Program-made: the position numbers and the translations under genes | Source: Anisodus tanguticus | Taxonomy: Eukaryota > Streptophyta > Magnoliopsida > Solanales > Solanaceae | Length of the DNA: 64,000 nucleotides | Direction: 5' to 3' | Assembly (NCBI GenBank): GCA_034509755.1 | Contig: CM067557.1 | Span: 37,382,001-37,446,000 of the forward strand | Notes under the pieces: generated by a model | The model's database searches: none | What the model was told of the DNA's origin: nothing | Seen by the model: only the letters and a program-made list of their open reading frames with translations | Shown here: positions 1 through 11,460 of the stretch, one piece after another | Position numbering within the stretch: position 1 is the stretch's first letter | Layout of the letters: each line of letters begins with the position of its first letter

Positions 1-839
1 GCATTTAATAAAATTATTTTTCCTAAGAGAGCGTAAAACAGAGTCTCCCGAATGTCCTAATCTAGAATGCCATAAGGAAGTCGAAAGAGCAGTAAAGGTT
101 GAGAGAACTGAGACTGGATTGTTGACAGCGTTTGAAATAGGGTGGAGATCTTCGGTGCTGTCACATCTCATTATTTGTCTCACTGTTGTAAAATCCTTTA
201 TAGTAAAATCAAAAGGATCAAAGTTAAGGGAAATCCAATTGTCAGTTGTGAAACGTTGCACAGAGATTAGATTCTTAATGAGTTTAGGGGCATGAAGGAC
301 ATTTTTTAAGATTAGTGGTGGATGTGGTGGGGATAGGGAGGAATGACCATAACCACGGATGAGAATGCCTTGTCCACTACCAACAATAATATTTCGATTT
401 AAATTACTTAAATTGGAATAAGACGAGAGAGTACCTTGTGATGCCGTCATGTGAGATGCGAAGCCTGTTCCATATACCAATTTTCTTCAGGATTGTTGAG
501 TGACATTGTGCTCATAGTTGCCTCAATGTCAGTCGGTGCATAAGTCAATGGCGGGGGAGCTTGTGCTGTGTAGGCTTGTTGTGGACGTGGGCCAAGTATG
601 CCAGATTGGGCCTGTCGGTTCTGAGGTAGAGTCTAAGAGGATGTCGTATACGGGCAAGGAGGGGAGGCCCATGATGGTGGGCCCACACGACCCATGGCGG
701 GTAGGCCATCATGGGAAAAGAGGGGGGCGACCGAGCGAGGTCGGCGGCTATGGTTCCGACGTGAAAAAAAGTGGCGGCCGAGAAGGTGTATCAGCGGCTA
801 GGGTAGGGTTTGGTTTGTAGTTTTAGGCTACTGATATCA
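1..839 (-). mobile_element. Ty1/copia retrotransposon, 5' internal fragment (minus strand)
   Basis: This stretch aligns by eye, in the same orientation, with the pol region of the larger copia element near 32940-33780 (the DNA downstream of the protease, the 'GQGI' protease segment and the end of gag). It runs off the left edge of the window. Positions 826-839, read on the minus strand, give TGATATCAGTAGCC, a degenerate copy of the initiator-Met tRNA primer-binding site used by plant copia elements, directly next to the LTR at 840. Most of gag is missing between the zinc-knuckle part and the primer site, so the element is internally deleted. Many stops break the frame. It is a relic with no coding capacity in this window. 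Confidence 0.8.
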
Positions 840-878
840 TAAAGGAATATGTTCCTTGATTTTATTGATGAATGATTT

Positions 879-912
<34 letters not shown>

Positions 913-1043
913 TACAAGAATATTTACTTTGATACAAACTAGGTAACTAATTAATTTACTTATAAAAAAATTATAATTTTATTTAAAATAAGAGATATAC
1001 CATTAATATAATTAATGAAAGAATATTAGAAGATATTCTATTA
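840..1043 (-). repeat. 5' LTR of the minus-strand copia fragment
   Basis: The sequence starting TAAAGGAATATGTTCC resembles the 3' LTR at 30082-30259, including the shared AGGTAACTAAT block and the ATATTCTA end. It abuts the primer-binding site at 826-839. A TA dinucleotide run lies at about 881-907. The outer end near 1043 is estimated by comparison with the other copy. Confidence 0.65.
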
Positions 1044-2729
1044 TATATTACAAGTTTACAACTTTAGGTAAAGTGGAATAGGCATAAAGCAGAATTCCCT
1101 TATATTGTTTTGCTGGCATGTGGATAGGAATGAAGTGAAGATGTGCATTTTAAGCTATGATGATAAATTCTTTCTTTGAGATTTAATAACTTGATCTTAT
1201 TGAGTTGCATTGGACTATAATATTATAAAATTTAAGTATACTAAAAAGGGTAACTTACACAAATGACTATATTTTAAGAGCTTTTAACCATTCATATCTA
1301 CCTTTTTCTTATTTACCAGTCGTAGCTAGTTTTAGGCAATTCGCGTGTATTTGAGTGTATTCAAATACACTGTTTAGTTATATTCAATCTTATTTGATGT
1401 CGCGTGTATTTGAATATATTACAATACATACAACCCTAATTTCTTTGAATACATGTGTACTCAAAATGATTGTATTCCATTCTATTTAAATACACGAAGG
1501 AGCTGTGTATTCCAGTGTGTTTATATATATTGATGTATTCTTTTGTTTTGGCTGTATTTGAATGTATTCGATCTACGATCAGCAAGGTCGCCGTCAGGCG
1601 TCGCAATGTTGAATGTATTTCAACAAAATTTCAGATGCAAAATTTTAGATACGTTGTATTTATTCGAAAAAATTGTATACAAAAATATGTATATAAATCA
1701 TTCAAACAACACATATAGTCAAATACATCTAGTTTGCCCCCAAAATACAATAAGCCAAATACATATAACTTATATTTACACTGAAAAAAATATAAATACA
1801 CTCAGATCTGAGATACAAGAAGGGAGAAGAAGCCATGAATTCTGGCCGACGAATACACCCAAATCTAAATTCCTCCAACGACTCTGATCTTTGTTCTCTT
1901 TCCTCATCGTCGTCGTCTACTTGTGTTTCCAGCACACAATCCTCGTCGTCGTCTACTTGGAGATTTGTTCCAGTCGTATTAGGGCTTTACCTGTGCGGTA
2001 GTCTTGGCGGCGTGTTTGTGGTTCAGTTTGAGAAGTAACGGCTACGAATCGAAAAGCAGGGTTCAATAGGAGAAAATCATTGTATTTCGCCGTCCAAATC
2101 TGAGAACAAGCCATGGATTCCGACATCATCAGCGGCTACAACTGCCGCCTTAGCTTCAGTGGTGTGGGTTTATTTGGTTTCTTCTCATCTTTTACCTCAG
2201 TTTGTTGATTGGATAAAAGTGGGTTCGATTCTTCGTTATTGGTCATGACTGCTATAACAACAACGAAAAGGGTGTTTGATGCAATCAAAGAAATTTGAGG
2301 GATATGATAGATGGTGAAGAAATTTGTGTATGTATAATAGGGAACGGATGCCATCAAAGAAAATTGAGGGTTCTGGAATTGGTTGTTGTTAATGCTGCTA
2401 AGTTGAGAAGAGAGAGGGAGTAGAGAGAGAGGTGAGGGAGAAAAGAGAGGGGGTGAGGAGAAAAACAATTCATTAACGGTAAAAACTTATTAGTGTTTAT
2501 ATCAAATCAATAAACAAATGACACATGTCATTTTATTTAACTGCAATTATTATTAATATTTAACCATAGTTAACAATCATATATCTTAAAATATTTAAAT
2601 AACTTAACAATCTTGCAAATCACAATTATTAACATCAACGTAATTGCTACAACATGTAATTATTTTTGCGTAGGTAGATTAACTCCTTTGGATATTCATA
2701 CTGCTCAATTTTTAGAGTTTTTTTAGTTA
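1044..2729. other. Intergenic AT-rich DNA, no gene recognised
   Basis: No family-level coding similarity was recognised. Between about 1340 and 1580 the motif GTATTTGAATGTATTC and variants recur many times, a degenerate repeat cluster. Short open frames at 1835-2038 and 2136-2468 are low-complexity (Ser runs and proline/serine-rich) and show no domain. It may be an old transposon, but no terminal repeats or target duplication could be matched. Confidence 0.4.
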
Positions 2730-2738
2730 TTTTTTATA

Positions 2739-3940
2739 GGGAAAAGGGTCAAATTTACCCTTGTCCTATGGGAAAAGGATCAAATATATCCTTCGTTATA
2801 CTATCGGTCTAAAAATACCCCTAACGTTACTTAAATGGTTCAAATATGTCCCTCCACCGTTAAGGCTTTCCTAGGTGGACGACTAATCTTACGTGGCATT
2901 GACAACTTGGTGAGGTGAACACCACGTGGCATGCCACATTACCAACGCCAACCCATTTACCCCACTCCTCCCCTTCTTCCTCCACCACTAGCATCTCCCT
3001 CCCCCCACCCCACTCCTCCACAATTGCCATTAGCACCACCACAATTACTATATCCACCTTCACTCCCTCTGCAACAACCCTAAAATAATTCAAAATGATA
3101 AATTGATTTTACTGGGAACAATAAGAGATAAATTAAAATGTAGTATTATGTTTAGTGGCTTTAATAGTATTTAAGTCCTAATTTTTTCTTCAAAATAAAG
3201 AAAAATTTGAAGTTCATCAATGTACATCTGAATTAGAGAATCGAGTTCAACTTAGCAAATGAAGTAGTAATATTTCAGATTTTTTAGATCTTATACTTTG
3301 TGGTTTAGATTGTGAAGCTATAATTTGTCAAGACAAACATTCAATCAAAAGAAAATCTATTCTAGAGCTTTTTTAGATAGCGTTGTTCTAAATTGCACTA
3401 TGTTTACGGTTTAGTCCAACAAAGATTCAGTTTCGTGGAATGTAATAATTCATGGCCACTTATAGCGAACAACTGCTTCTTCTGGCTGAGGATTATGGTT
3501 CTTCACCTAGGTTTGGGTTGCATGTTTCGAACCCAATATCTCCACTTTAGTGTTTGTCATCCAGATTTGTCGCGATCTTAGAGCTTTTGAGATTGGACAG
3601 ACGATTCATGGTTCTACAGTTCGTGCTGGTAACGACAAATGTTGATTGCGTCAAATTTAAATGGTTGGGGTGGTGCTAATGGTGGTTGTGGAGGGGGAGG
3701 AGATGCTAGTGGTGGAAGAAGAATGGGAGAAGAGGGGTAAATGGGTTCGGACGAGGTGTACACCTCACCAAGTTGTCAGTGCTAGGTAGGATTAGTCATC
3801 CACCTAGGACCGCCTTCACGGCGGAGAGATATATTTAAACCAATTAAGTAATGTTAGGGTTATTTTTAGACCAATGGTATAACAGAGGGTATATTTAATT
3901 CTTTTTCCATAATACAAGGGTAAATTTGACCCAATTTCCC
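2739..3940. mobile_element. Pack-MULE (Mutator-like element) with long inverted termini
   Basis: The element begins GGGAAAAGGGTCAAATTTAC and ends with the inverted equivalent GTAAATTTGACCCAATTTCCC-type sequence. The inverted arms extend roughly 350 bp each, taking in the blocks around 2830-3020 and 3660-3880. It is flanked by a perfect 9-bp target duplication, TTTTTTATA, at 2730-2738 and 3941-3949, the length expected for Mutator transposition. No transposase is present, so it depends on an autonomous MULE elsewhere. The unpaired middle carries a fragment of a PPR gene, which makes this a Pack-MULE. Confidence 0.8.
3421..3633 (+). pseudogene. Captured PPR-gene fragment inside the Pack-MULE
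   Basis: Translation at 3421 gives KDSVSWNVIIHGHL then a stop. After a frame shift, about 3520-3633 reads FEPNISTLVFVIQICRDLR followed by AFEIGQTIHGSTVRAG. The 'D.VSWNVMI.G' and 'G..IHG..VR.G' signatures are typical of plant PLS-class pentatricopeptide-repeat proteins, which act in organelle RNA editing and processing. Only about 70 codons in two frames remain, so it encodes nothing functional as it stands. MULEs are known to capture host gene pieces, and this piece lies exactly in the non-palindromic centre of one. The identification rests on motif recognition; the donor gene is not in the window. Confidence 0.65.
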
Positions 3941-3949
3941 TTTTTTATA

Positions 3950-5380
3950 TCCTGTTTAAGTGCTTTGTTATTGGAACTCAACTAACTTTTTTCAGCCAAT
4001 TTTTTTTTTAAAAAGTCTCACCATGTAAGATAAGATTCTTCCTACTCTCGGACAATATTATGTATAACCTTGAAAAAACAAAACACATTAACCTTATAAC
4101 AAAAGCACTTACCTTTATATGCCCTCCATATCACACATCTAAAGATTAACAGAGCAAAATATCATCATCTTTTATAAAAAATTATCATGAAGAATAAATG
4201 TAGGAAATTAATGAAAAAGATGACAGTCAGGAAATTAAAGAAAGAAGACGTTGGTGTCAATCCTAAGTCTTTATACGTTTGATAACTAGTATGATTTTAC
4301 TTCCTTTTAGGTTAATTGGTATTTTTAATTTTCTTTGTTTAAAATAAGACTCCTAATAAATTTTAGTTTGTCTTTTATGGTTAACTTAACTACATGGAGT
4401 GTAAACACCCGATGCGGGTAAGTTTTTACTGTCATTAACTATATGTAAATAGTATAATGAAAAATAATTAAATTAAATAATATTTACTAATCATAAATAT
4501 CTCTTAAAGTCAGCTATGATGAGTAAATATTCCAAAAATATATAGCTCCTACAAGTAAGATATTTATCATGTTATTCATTGCGAAACTGTGTTGTGAAGT
4601 TGTTTGTCCTTTTTTGTCATTCTCAGTTTTCCTTTGTTATGGTAAAATAGATTTTCTAATTGATGATATCCAAGATTTAATAGTTGCTTCGTGTTGCTAT
4701 ATCAAACCATAAATGATATTCCATCCGTTTCATTTTTTAAGAAGGTGTTAGCTTGACTTATATATTACTCGTATATCATTATCATGATGATCTACAAAAA
4801 TATCAAAATTAAAATTGACAAGCTTGTTCGACAAAAAAAAATCACATCAAAGTTTAAAAGTAGAATAAATTAATGTATCTGAATTGTTATGAAAGTTTTA
4901 TAGAAATGGAATGATGTGAAACATCCAAAAATAAAAATAAAAATAAAAATAAAAATATCTTACTATTCCAATCTATCTTCTTCTTCCTCGTCTCTTTTGT
5001 TGCTTTCTTTATGTTATTTTCATGATATATATTTTCCCACTTTAAAGAAGAGAACATGTGCTGTTGTTCTTTCTTGTATTTGCATTTCCTTTTTAAACAT
5101 CTTACATTAATTTAATCTTACTTTAAAGTACAAGATGAAGCTCACAATTAAAATTATCAACAAAAAAGAGCATTTCGAATCATCTTAGGGAAGCGATGGA
5201 ATTGGTGGGGGAGTCAGTCAATGCATGATCAGTAGTTACGTAGAATTTTGTGTAAGCCTGTGTTTACCTATTATCACAATTCAGCTTATATTTGAGTTAG
5301 CTAGAGTGTGAAATTTGTAGAGGTTCTTAGAATTTACTTATTGTCCCAATTTAGTATCAGTCTATAATATATATGTGTGT
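3950..5380. other. Intergenic DNA, possible MITE remnants only
   Basis: No gene was recognised. The block TAAACACCCGATGC near 4404 recurs near 40049 and is probably one end of a small dispersed repeat. About 4720-4920 opens with a 'CATCCGTTTCATTTTTTAAG' type sequence like degraded Stowaway MITEs. About 4920-4960 holds an (AAAAT)n microsatellite. Confidence 0.4.
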
Positions 5381-5425
5381 GAATATTTTCGATGAACGGT
5401 GTTGGATGACACTCTTGTACACATG

Positions 5426-5632
5426 GGCGGATCTAAAGGGACTGGTTCACGTGAACCCAATAACTTTTATTCATACTCTGTATATATATATTAAGAAATT
5501 CATTAAATATTTATATATATTTGATTGTGGACTTAGTTATTCTTGTTGTATTAAGTTGAGGACGTTGTAGAAATTCATACACTTTAAATCATGGATTCAC
5601 TTCTACGGCTCTACTTGTATAAATGTACCTTT
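5426..5632. mobile_element. hAT-type MITE, degenerate copy
   Basis: It starts GGGCGGATCTAAAGGGACTGGTTC, continues through the 'GTGAACCCAATAACTTT' and 'TTGTGGACTTAG' blocks, and ends near a 'GGATTCACTTCTACGG' segment. The same layout (GGCGGATC, GGGTTCA, AATAACTTTT, then a reverse-oriented 'gaaccc' end) is seen in the better preserved MITE at 16163-16360. No clear target duplication was matched, so the boundaries are approximate. Confidence 0.45.
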
Positions 5633-5661
5633 GTGTTGTACATGATTACTAATTAGTAAAG

Positions 5662-5855
5662 GCGGATGTGGAGTGTTGATACCGGGTTCATCTGAACCAG
5701 TACTTTGATATGAAACATAAATTTATGTGTAACTCGCAATAAATAACAGATATGCCTCCATAATTTTATAAATATCATGAGTTCAATACTAAAAATTTTG
5801 AAAATCTACTGCATATAGCTTAAATTTTGAACCTGCATCTCCTAATTATTAGGAA
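5662..5855. mobile_element. hAT-type MITE, second degenerate copy
   Basis: It starts GGCGGATGTGGAGTGTTG, contains GGGTTCATCTGAACC, and closes with TTGAACCTGCATCTCC, which is the GGCGGAT end in inverted, decayed form. It belongs to the same broad family as the preceding element and the one at 16163. Boundaries are approximate. Confidence 0.45.
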
Positions 5856-6053
5856 AGACAAACGTAGAATTGGAATTGGTGCGTGGTTGTTGACCCCAGG
5901 GTGAAGACACTGGATCAAAATAAAAGGGATGACAATGACCACGGAATGATATTCCTTATGGGAGGAAAAAGACTTAGGGTTTAAGAAAAAAAGGTCAGAT
6001 TCTTCTTGGGGAATGGAATTTCAGAATCTTAACTCAAAACTAAAGCGTTGGAA

Positions 6054-7919
6054 TGTAACATTCCATACTTTCGGATTATGATTTAAATCACTAAGCGTAT
6101 ATAAAATTGTTAGGCGTGTGTAAAAAGGTCCGAGCGTTGGAAAATTTATGTTATATTTACTTATGCTAATAAAGAGATTAGTATATAAAAGAATTAAACC
6201 CCGAAATAATTTTGGACATAACAAGTATGACAGCGAGGATCAGAAATAAATTTGGTGTGTGCATAAAGAGGTTATAAACTAATGTCATATCACAAAATTA
6301 TGACATTGAGTATATGAAGGTCTTATAAATCACCAAGATTTAAGTGAATTGGGATCACGAAGTTAATTATGTGTGTGATTGATAAATTATTCGGAGGCAG
6401 GTCAATTAAGTGATCATGCATGTTGGTGGCATGTGTCGTCCAATTAAGTCCTCCACCGCCAAGATTGGCAGAGTGGAAGACACGATAACTAAGGGTCATG
6501 ATTAAGGTCCATGATTTTCATATTGGGATTTATATTGTAGCCTTGGGAGATTCTTTGAAACTTTCCGCCTTTCCTTTATAATTCATCTAGGGAGCATTTC
6601 ATTATTAAAAGTGAAAAAGGCACGGCAAACCATTTTACCCTTGAACCGTACAAAGCAGTAGCAAACCATTTCAGTATGGTTTGAACAAAACGTGTTGCAA
6701 ATTGTTGGAGTTCATATTTTCAGTTGAGAATTATTTGAGGAGTTGGTAATTGAGGTATGTTAAGGTAAATTATTTATTTCTTTTGGCATGTTCCATGTAA
6801 CAAAATAGAACTGTGATATTGCTCCATAATTTATTCTACTCCTAGTAGTTAATAATATTCATGTTATTGATTCCTATGCTAAAGACATGTCTAAATATGT
6901 TCCTAAGTCCTTATTGAGGCATACGGAAAATGGTGTTGACGTTCACCGTGTTAGCCAAAGGGGCAAGGATATTATTGTCATCCGATAAATTCAGGAAATG
7001 TTTTATTGATAATCATGCATTTTTATTTGCATTGCATTCATATATTACCCTAGACCCACTGGTGCTATGCACACTACTATATGGTAAATATTATATATAT
7101 ATAAGGGATATGGGGAAAGAAAAAGGCGTTATATACGCACACCACCTGCAGCTGGTACATACTATCACAAAAGAGCCCGAAGAGGCCAATATGATGTGAT
7201 GATGTGATGTGATGCATGTATGGCTTATTGGGACAGGTTGCACGATCCGCAACACTAACATATATATACCGCACTTGCATAATGCATATATTCGTTAACC
7301 ATTACATGATATGATGCCCACAGAGGCTATCATGGTAAGGAAATTGCCCGATGAGGCCAATGAATATGGACACTGCATTGTGCATAACATGTAGGCAAGT
7401 GTGTTAGGGCCCTCAGAGGCAGTTATTGTTGGTTAGTTGTTTATGTTTCAGTTATTGGTATATTCATATTATGTTGTTATTTATGCCTGACATACCTAGT
7501 ACATCAGTCGTATTGACGTCCCTTTTGTCGGGGGACGATGTGTTCATGCCCGCAGGTTCGCATAGGCAAGGCGATGGCCCACGTGAATAGGTTGCAGATT
7601 TCAGCGGATTTTTGGAAGCACTCATCTCTTTCCGTAGTGTCGGTCTGATTTTGGTTTGATACAGTTTTGCGTGTCTGTATGGGTATGGTGGGGCCTTGTC
7701 CCGACCTGTTGATGTTGTGTACTCTCTTAGAGGCTTGTAGACAGGTGTCATGTGTGTAGTAGTCTTGTATGTCCTTGGTATATGTATATATATAAGATAG
7801 TTACCTGGTTTTTCATAATTTTCTTTCGGCTTAGTCCGTAATTAATTACGATTAGATGTTCATTGTAAGAATAGCGGTACCCGGGTGCCCGTCGCGATCC
7901 TACGTTTTGGATCGTGACA
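6054..7919 (+). mobile_element. 5' LTR of a Ty3/gypsy retrotransposon
   Basis: This long LTR begins TGTAACATTCCATAC and ends GGATCGTGACA (TG...CA). A primer-binding site, TTGGTATCAGAGC, follows at 7923-7935, and a gag start lies at 8128. The 1.87-kb length and this layout fit Ty3/gypsy elements of Solanaceae. No partner 3' LTR exists in the window, because the element is cut off inside gag near 8800. The 5' boundary is inferred from the TGT terminus and could shift by some bases. Confidence 0.7.
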
Positions 7920-8127
7920 AACTTGGTATCAGAGCATGTTTGTCCTATGGAGTCTACAAGTCATGTCTAGTAGAGTCTTGTTTATGGGTATGTTGTGCAC
8001 CATACTTATAAGCATGAGGTTTTCTGACATTTAGGGGTGGTTTACGTTCTTTCATTTCATAAATCGTGCTATAAACTGAGTTATAAGTATTTCACTCCTA
8101 ATCCATGTCGTGCTTATGATTCCAGCA

Positions 8128-8800
8128 ATGCCTACCGCAAGGAATAAATCCAAGCGTATGAGGGAGTTGAATACGGCTGCGGGCGAAGGTACCAGCCGAT
8201 TGCCACCCGTTAGCGAGGGCCAGAGTGAGACCCTTGGTACGACTCCTTCGTATGGTTATCTCAGTATATCACCATCGGAGGAGATTAGTGGAGCTGCACA
8301 CACCCCTAGTTCCTCCACATGATACTCCATACGTGGATCTTGATATGCGGAGTGCGGTTCAGTTATTGACATGATTGGTGGCCGCTCAGGCCCAACGTCA
8401 GGTTCCCATTCCTCTGATAGAGCTGCTAGCGCAAGAGCTCGAGATTTCATCAATCTAGACCCTTAGGTATTCACAGGAACAAACTTAAACGCGGACCCGT
8501 AAAATTTTCTGGATCAGGTACAACACACTTTGGAGGTGATGGATGCTACCAATACCGAGTCGGTAAAGTTTACTTCTTATAGACTGTGGGATGTCGCAAT
8601 AACTTGGTATGAAACATGGGAGCAATCTAGGGGACCTCGTGCTGCGCCAGCAGGATGGGGGAGTTTTTAGAGGCTTTCTTACAACATTTTCTACCAGAAG
8701 AGCTTCGACGGGCTAGACAGGGCAGGTTCCTACGTCTTGAACAGGGCATCATGAGCGTTCGAGAATGTCACCACCTGATCAAGAAGCTCCAGAAGGGGCG
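8128..8800 (+). pseudogene. Ty3/gypsy gag, truncated and frameshifted
   Basis: An ATG at 8128 opens a frame (MPTARNKSKRMREL...) that stops at 8322. Gag-like sequence then continues across several frames to about 8760, with recognisable pieces such as SVKFTSYRLWDVAITWYE and FLPEELRRARQGRF, the capsid segment shared by plant gypsy gag proteins (retrotrans_gag family). Protease, reverse transcriptase and integrase are absent. The sequence changes character near 8800, so the element was truncated by deletion. It has no coding capacity. Confidence 0.75.
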
Positions 8801-8959
8801 AAGCTTACCAACTGACAGTTGAGACTTAATAGCTCCTACTGATAGAAATCTTTGGGGCAAATCAAAGGATGAGATTTACACTGTGAAGGAGAGCTATGAT
8901 GGTTGGGATAGAACCATCGCTTAGTAAGCAACGGTCTAACAACCCCCTTGTGTAGGTTG

Positions 8960-9700
8960 GAGCTATCTTATTATTAGAGAAAAGAAAAAGTTTTTCAGCT
9001 TGCTGACTAGGGTTGATATTGGCTTAGTATTCAGTAACCGGCCTTTGTCTTGTTGTTTCTATCAACATAAAGGAAAATTTCCATTCACCGCCCCACTAAT
9101 ATGTGAACAAAAGAAAAAAGTACAAAGTACGAGGTTTTCAAAATCAGGGCTATTAACCACTTAGCCATCTCTCCGAAAGACTATTTTTATTTTATTCATC
9201 TGAATAGAACATGGTCATAGGGGTGTATACCCCTACTATCTATAGAAATATCTCATAGGTGAATCCACTGGTCGATCTATCTGTCTGTATATAGATATAT
9301 GATCTCAGCCATTCCACACGCTGCCTAGCAAATATGTGGTTATCTGAAGTGGATTGTCTCTTTTGTAGTAGATGTCGAACTTGTTGTGCCCCATTGACTA
9401 AGAAGGGGGCGGACACAACAACTACTTGTACCTCTTTCTTCCAGTTACGGGAAATCCCTATTCATGAAAATCCCTTGTTAAGGTTAAGGGGAAAACGAAA
9501 ATGCGCTCCTGCGCACCAACTGAAGAAAACTCATTTGAAAGCTTACCTTATTATTATATTAAAAAGGAGGTTGACTACTGACTTTCAATTCAACCTTGAG
9601 ACTGAGCCCTTCCTCTCACCTTTCAGTTCATTGCAAGGAAAGAGTCAAAAGAAAAAAGGAAGCTTTCGTCGGATACAAGCCCTCTGGGACTTGATACTTG
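8960..9700. other. Probable organelle-derived insertion (NUMT/NUPT)
   Basis: Base composition and texture change here: less AT-rich, with few homopolymer runs. On the minus strand, about 9176-9118 reads GGAGAGATGGCTAAGTGG, then a GATTTTGAAAACC anticodon-like stretch, which resembles the 5' half of an organelle serine tRNA (UGA anticodon); the 3' half is absent. The rest (purine-rich runs such as AAGAAAAAAGGAAGCTTTCG) looks like plant mitochondrial intergenic DNA. This is judged from recollection and needs a search. Confidence 0.4.
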
Positions 9701-9789
9701 GACACCGGTCTTATTAAATCATTTTTTATTGTATGTAATTTTGATATTGATCTTTTACCAGTTAGATACATTCTACCAATGATATATAA

Positions 9790-10527
9790 ACCAAAGGTTT
9801 GGGATGTAGCACCTAAACTCAAATTGCTGTGAGAGAACCCTAAATCACTATTTGGAGCTCTCAAAATGGCATTCTTGATGAATGGCCTCGAAAACATAGC
9901 TGGATAACTAGGAAACCTCTCAAAGTCTCTTGTTTCACTTGGACTGCTATGAGAGAATCCTGCCTAACACAAGACAATCTCAAAAGAAAAATAATAATTC
10001 TTATCAATAGATGTTTCATGTGTGAGCGGATCATTGAAACAGTAAACCACCTATTTTTACATTGCCCTGCAGCAACTGACCTTTGGCATTTGTTCTACTC
10101 TTTAACTAGACTTCAATGGGTAATGCCCTTCTCCATAAAAGATGCCTTTGCAAGCTGGTTATTGTGGAGAGTTGGAAAACCCATCAAAAGAATGATAACT
10201 GTTATTTTTTGGTATCTCTGGAAGGAGAGAAATAACAGATGCTTTGATGGAATCTCAACTCCTACTAGTTCTCTCAAGGCTAGATGTTTAGAGTGCTTAT
10301 TCAGTTGGCATTTTTTTATTCCTATAAACAGTGTGGATACTTTTTTGGCAACTGTTAGTTCCCTGGCTTTAGCTTAGTATAATAGGTACGACACCTTTTT
10401 GGTTGTTTTACAGGTTTTTCGTCTAAGTTTGCTTCTTGTTTTGTTTGAAGAAACTTTTTCTGCTCACATGTAACCTTGCATCTTCTTGATGCTTTTCTAA
10501 TGAAATTTGATTACTTTATAAAAAAAC
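9790..10527 (+). mobile_element. LINE (non-LTR retrotransposon) 3' end with zf-RVT domain
   Basis: A frame ending at 10377 encodes the C-terminal zinc-binding region of plant LINE reverse transcriptases. It contains PLKVSCFTWTAMRESCLT upstream of the annotated Met at 9949, then CFMCERIIETVNHLFLHC (the Cys/His cluster) and VIFWYLWKERNNRCFDG (the W.W.ERN.R.F signature). It is followed by about 150 nt of untranslated sequence and a short A-rich tail near 10520, the normal 3' end of a LINE. The 5' portion, endonuclease and main polymerase domain are missing, as expected for a 5'-truncated insertion. Confidence 0.75.
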
Positions 10528-10529
10528 AT

Positions 10530-11240
10530 GTGTAATTAATTTATTTTCTACTATATAAAAATATCACTTACTATGAACAAATTGAGCAACACATTTTGAT
10601 ATATGACATGTGTGTACAAATCTCTCTCATCTATTTTCTCTTTGTTTTCTTTGTTCTCATCTATTTTCTCGTTGTTCTTAAGCTCTTTCCTTCTGCTCGA
10701 CTTGTCTATTGAATCAACTCTTTTCCTGGAGTAGGCCAGGCTGGAGACAAGATCTTTTGCTAGATCCATCACATCCTCTCAAATTATGTCCTTGATTTGA
10801 AAAAAAAACATGGATGTTAGGTTGCAAGGCCGCAATTAGCCCACATCTCTTTTGACATATGACATGTGTGTACAAATCTCTCTCGTCTTTTTTTCTTTGT
10901 TCTATTACAATTGTTTAATATATAAATTAATTGCATAAAAATTAAATCGAAGAAAATTTATATATTTTTAACAGAAAAATAGTAAATTATGGGGAAGAAC
11001 ATGTTGAAGAATCATCAAGCTCTAATAAAAGGATAGAAAAGGCAGAGGCAGTGTTAAGACACATTGTGGAACAAATTCAGCAGCTTGAAATTTAGTTTAA
11101 TTTTGTTAAAAAGAAAAAACCTTGCACGTTTATATATATATATATTTTTTGAAAAAATATTATTTAAGGAAATTTGTTATTCTCCTAAGAGGCTTGATAT
11201 AAAGTTCATTAGCGATATAATAATTTATTTTCTATATATA
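10530..11240. other. Intergenic DNA with one dispersed direct repeat
   Basis: A near-identical stretch, ATGACATGTGTGTACAAATC, occurs at about 10601 and 10860, about 256 bp apart. A minus-strand open frame (10551-10772) is Lys/Glu-rich with no recognised domain. No gene is supported. Confidence 0.4.
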
Positions 11241-11246
11241 TATATA

Positions 11247-11460
11247 ATGTAAGATGATATTAATCTCCCTTGGAGAGTCTTTCATTAATATCAAGGTATA
11301 TATAGAGTACAATATTCATCTCTTATACAATAGGAATCCTAAGCCTATACAAAAGAGGAATCCTAGTCTTACCATAATTATATTTACACAATATATGGAA
11401 ATATTCTAATTATGAGTAGGGTAAATATTATTTCCTATATTTACACGTTTACAGTTAATA
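11247..11460 (-). repeat. Solo LTR, copia-like (minus strand)
   Basis: Read on the minus strand, this resembles the LTR of the small copia element at 55944-57312: repeated 'AGGATTC' blocks, an ATATATA promoter-like run, 'GATATTAATGAAAG' and a TTACA end at 11247. No internal region or partner LTR lies next to it. The 5' limit near 11460 is approximate, and no target duplication was established. Confidence 0.5.

Noticed and set aside
9118..9176. Functional tRNA-Ser gene on the minus strand
   Set aside because: Only the 5' half is present; the variable arm, T arm and acceptor 3' strand are missing.
10551..10772. Lys/Glu-rich minus-strand open frame as a gene
   Set aside because: Low-complexity composition, no domain, and it lies in repeat-bearing intergenic DNA.
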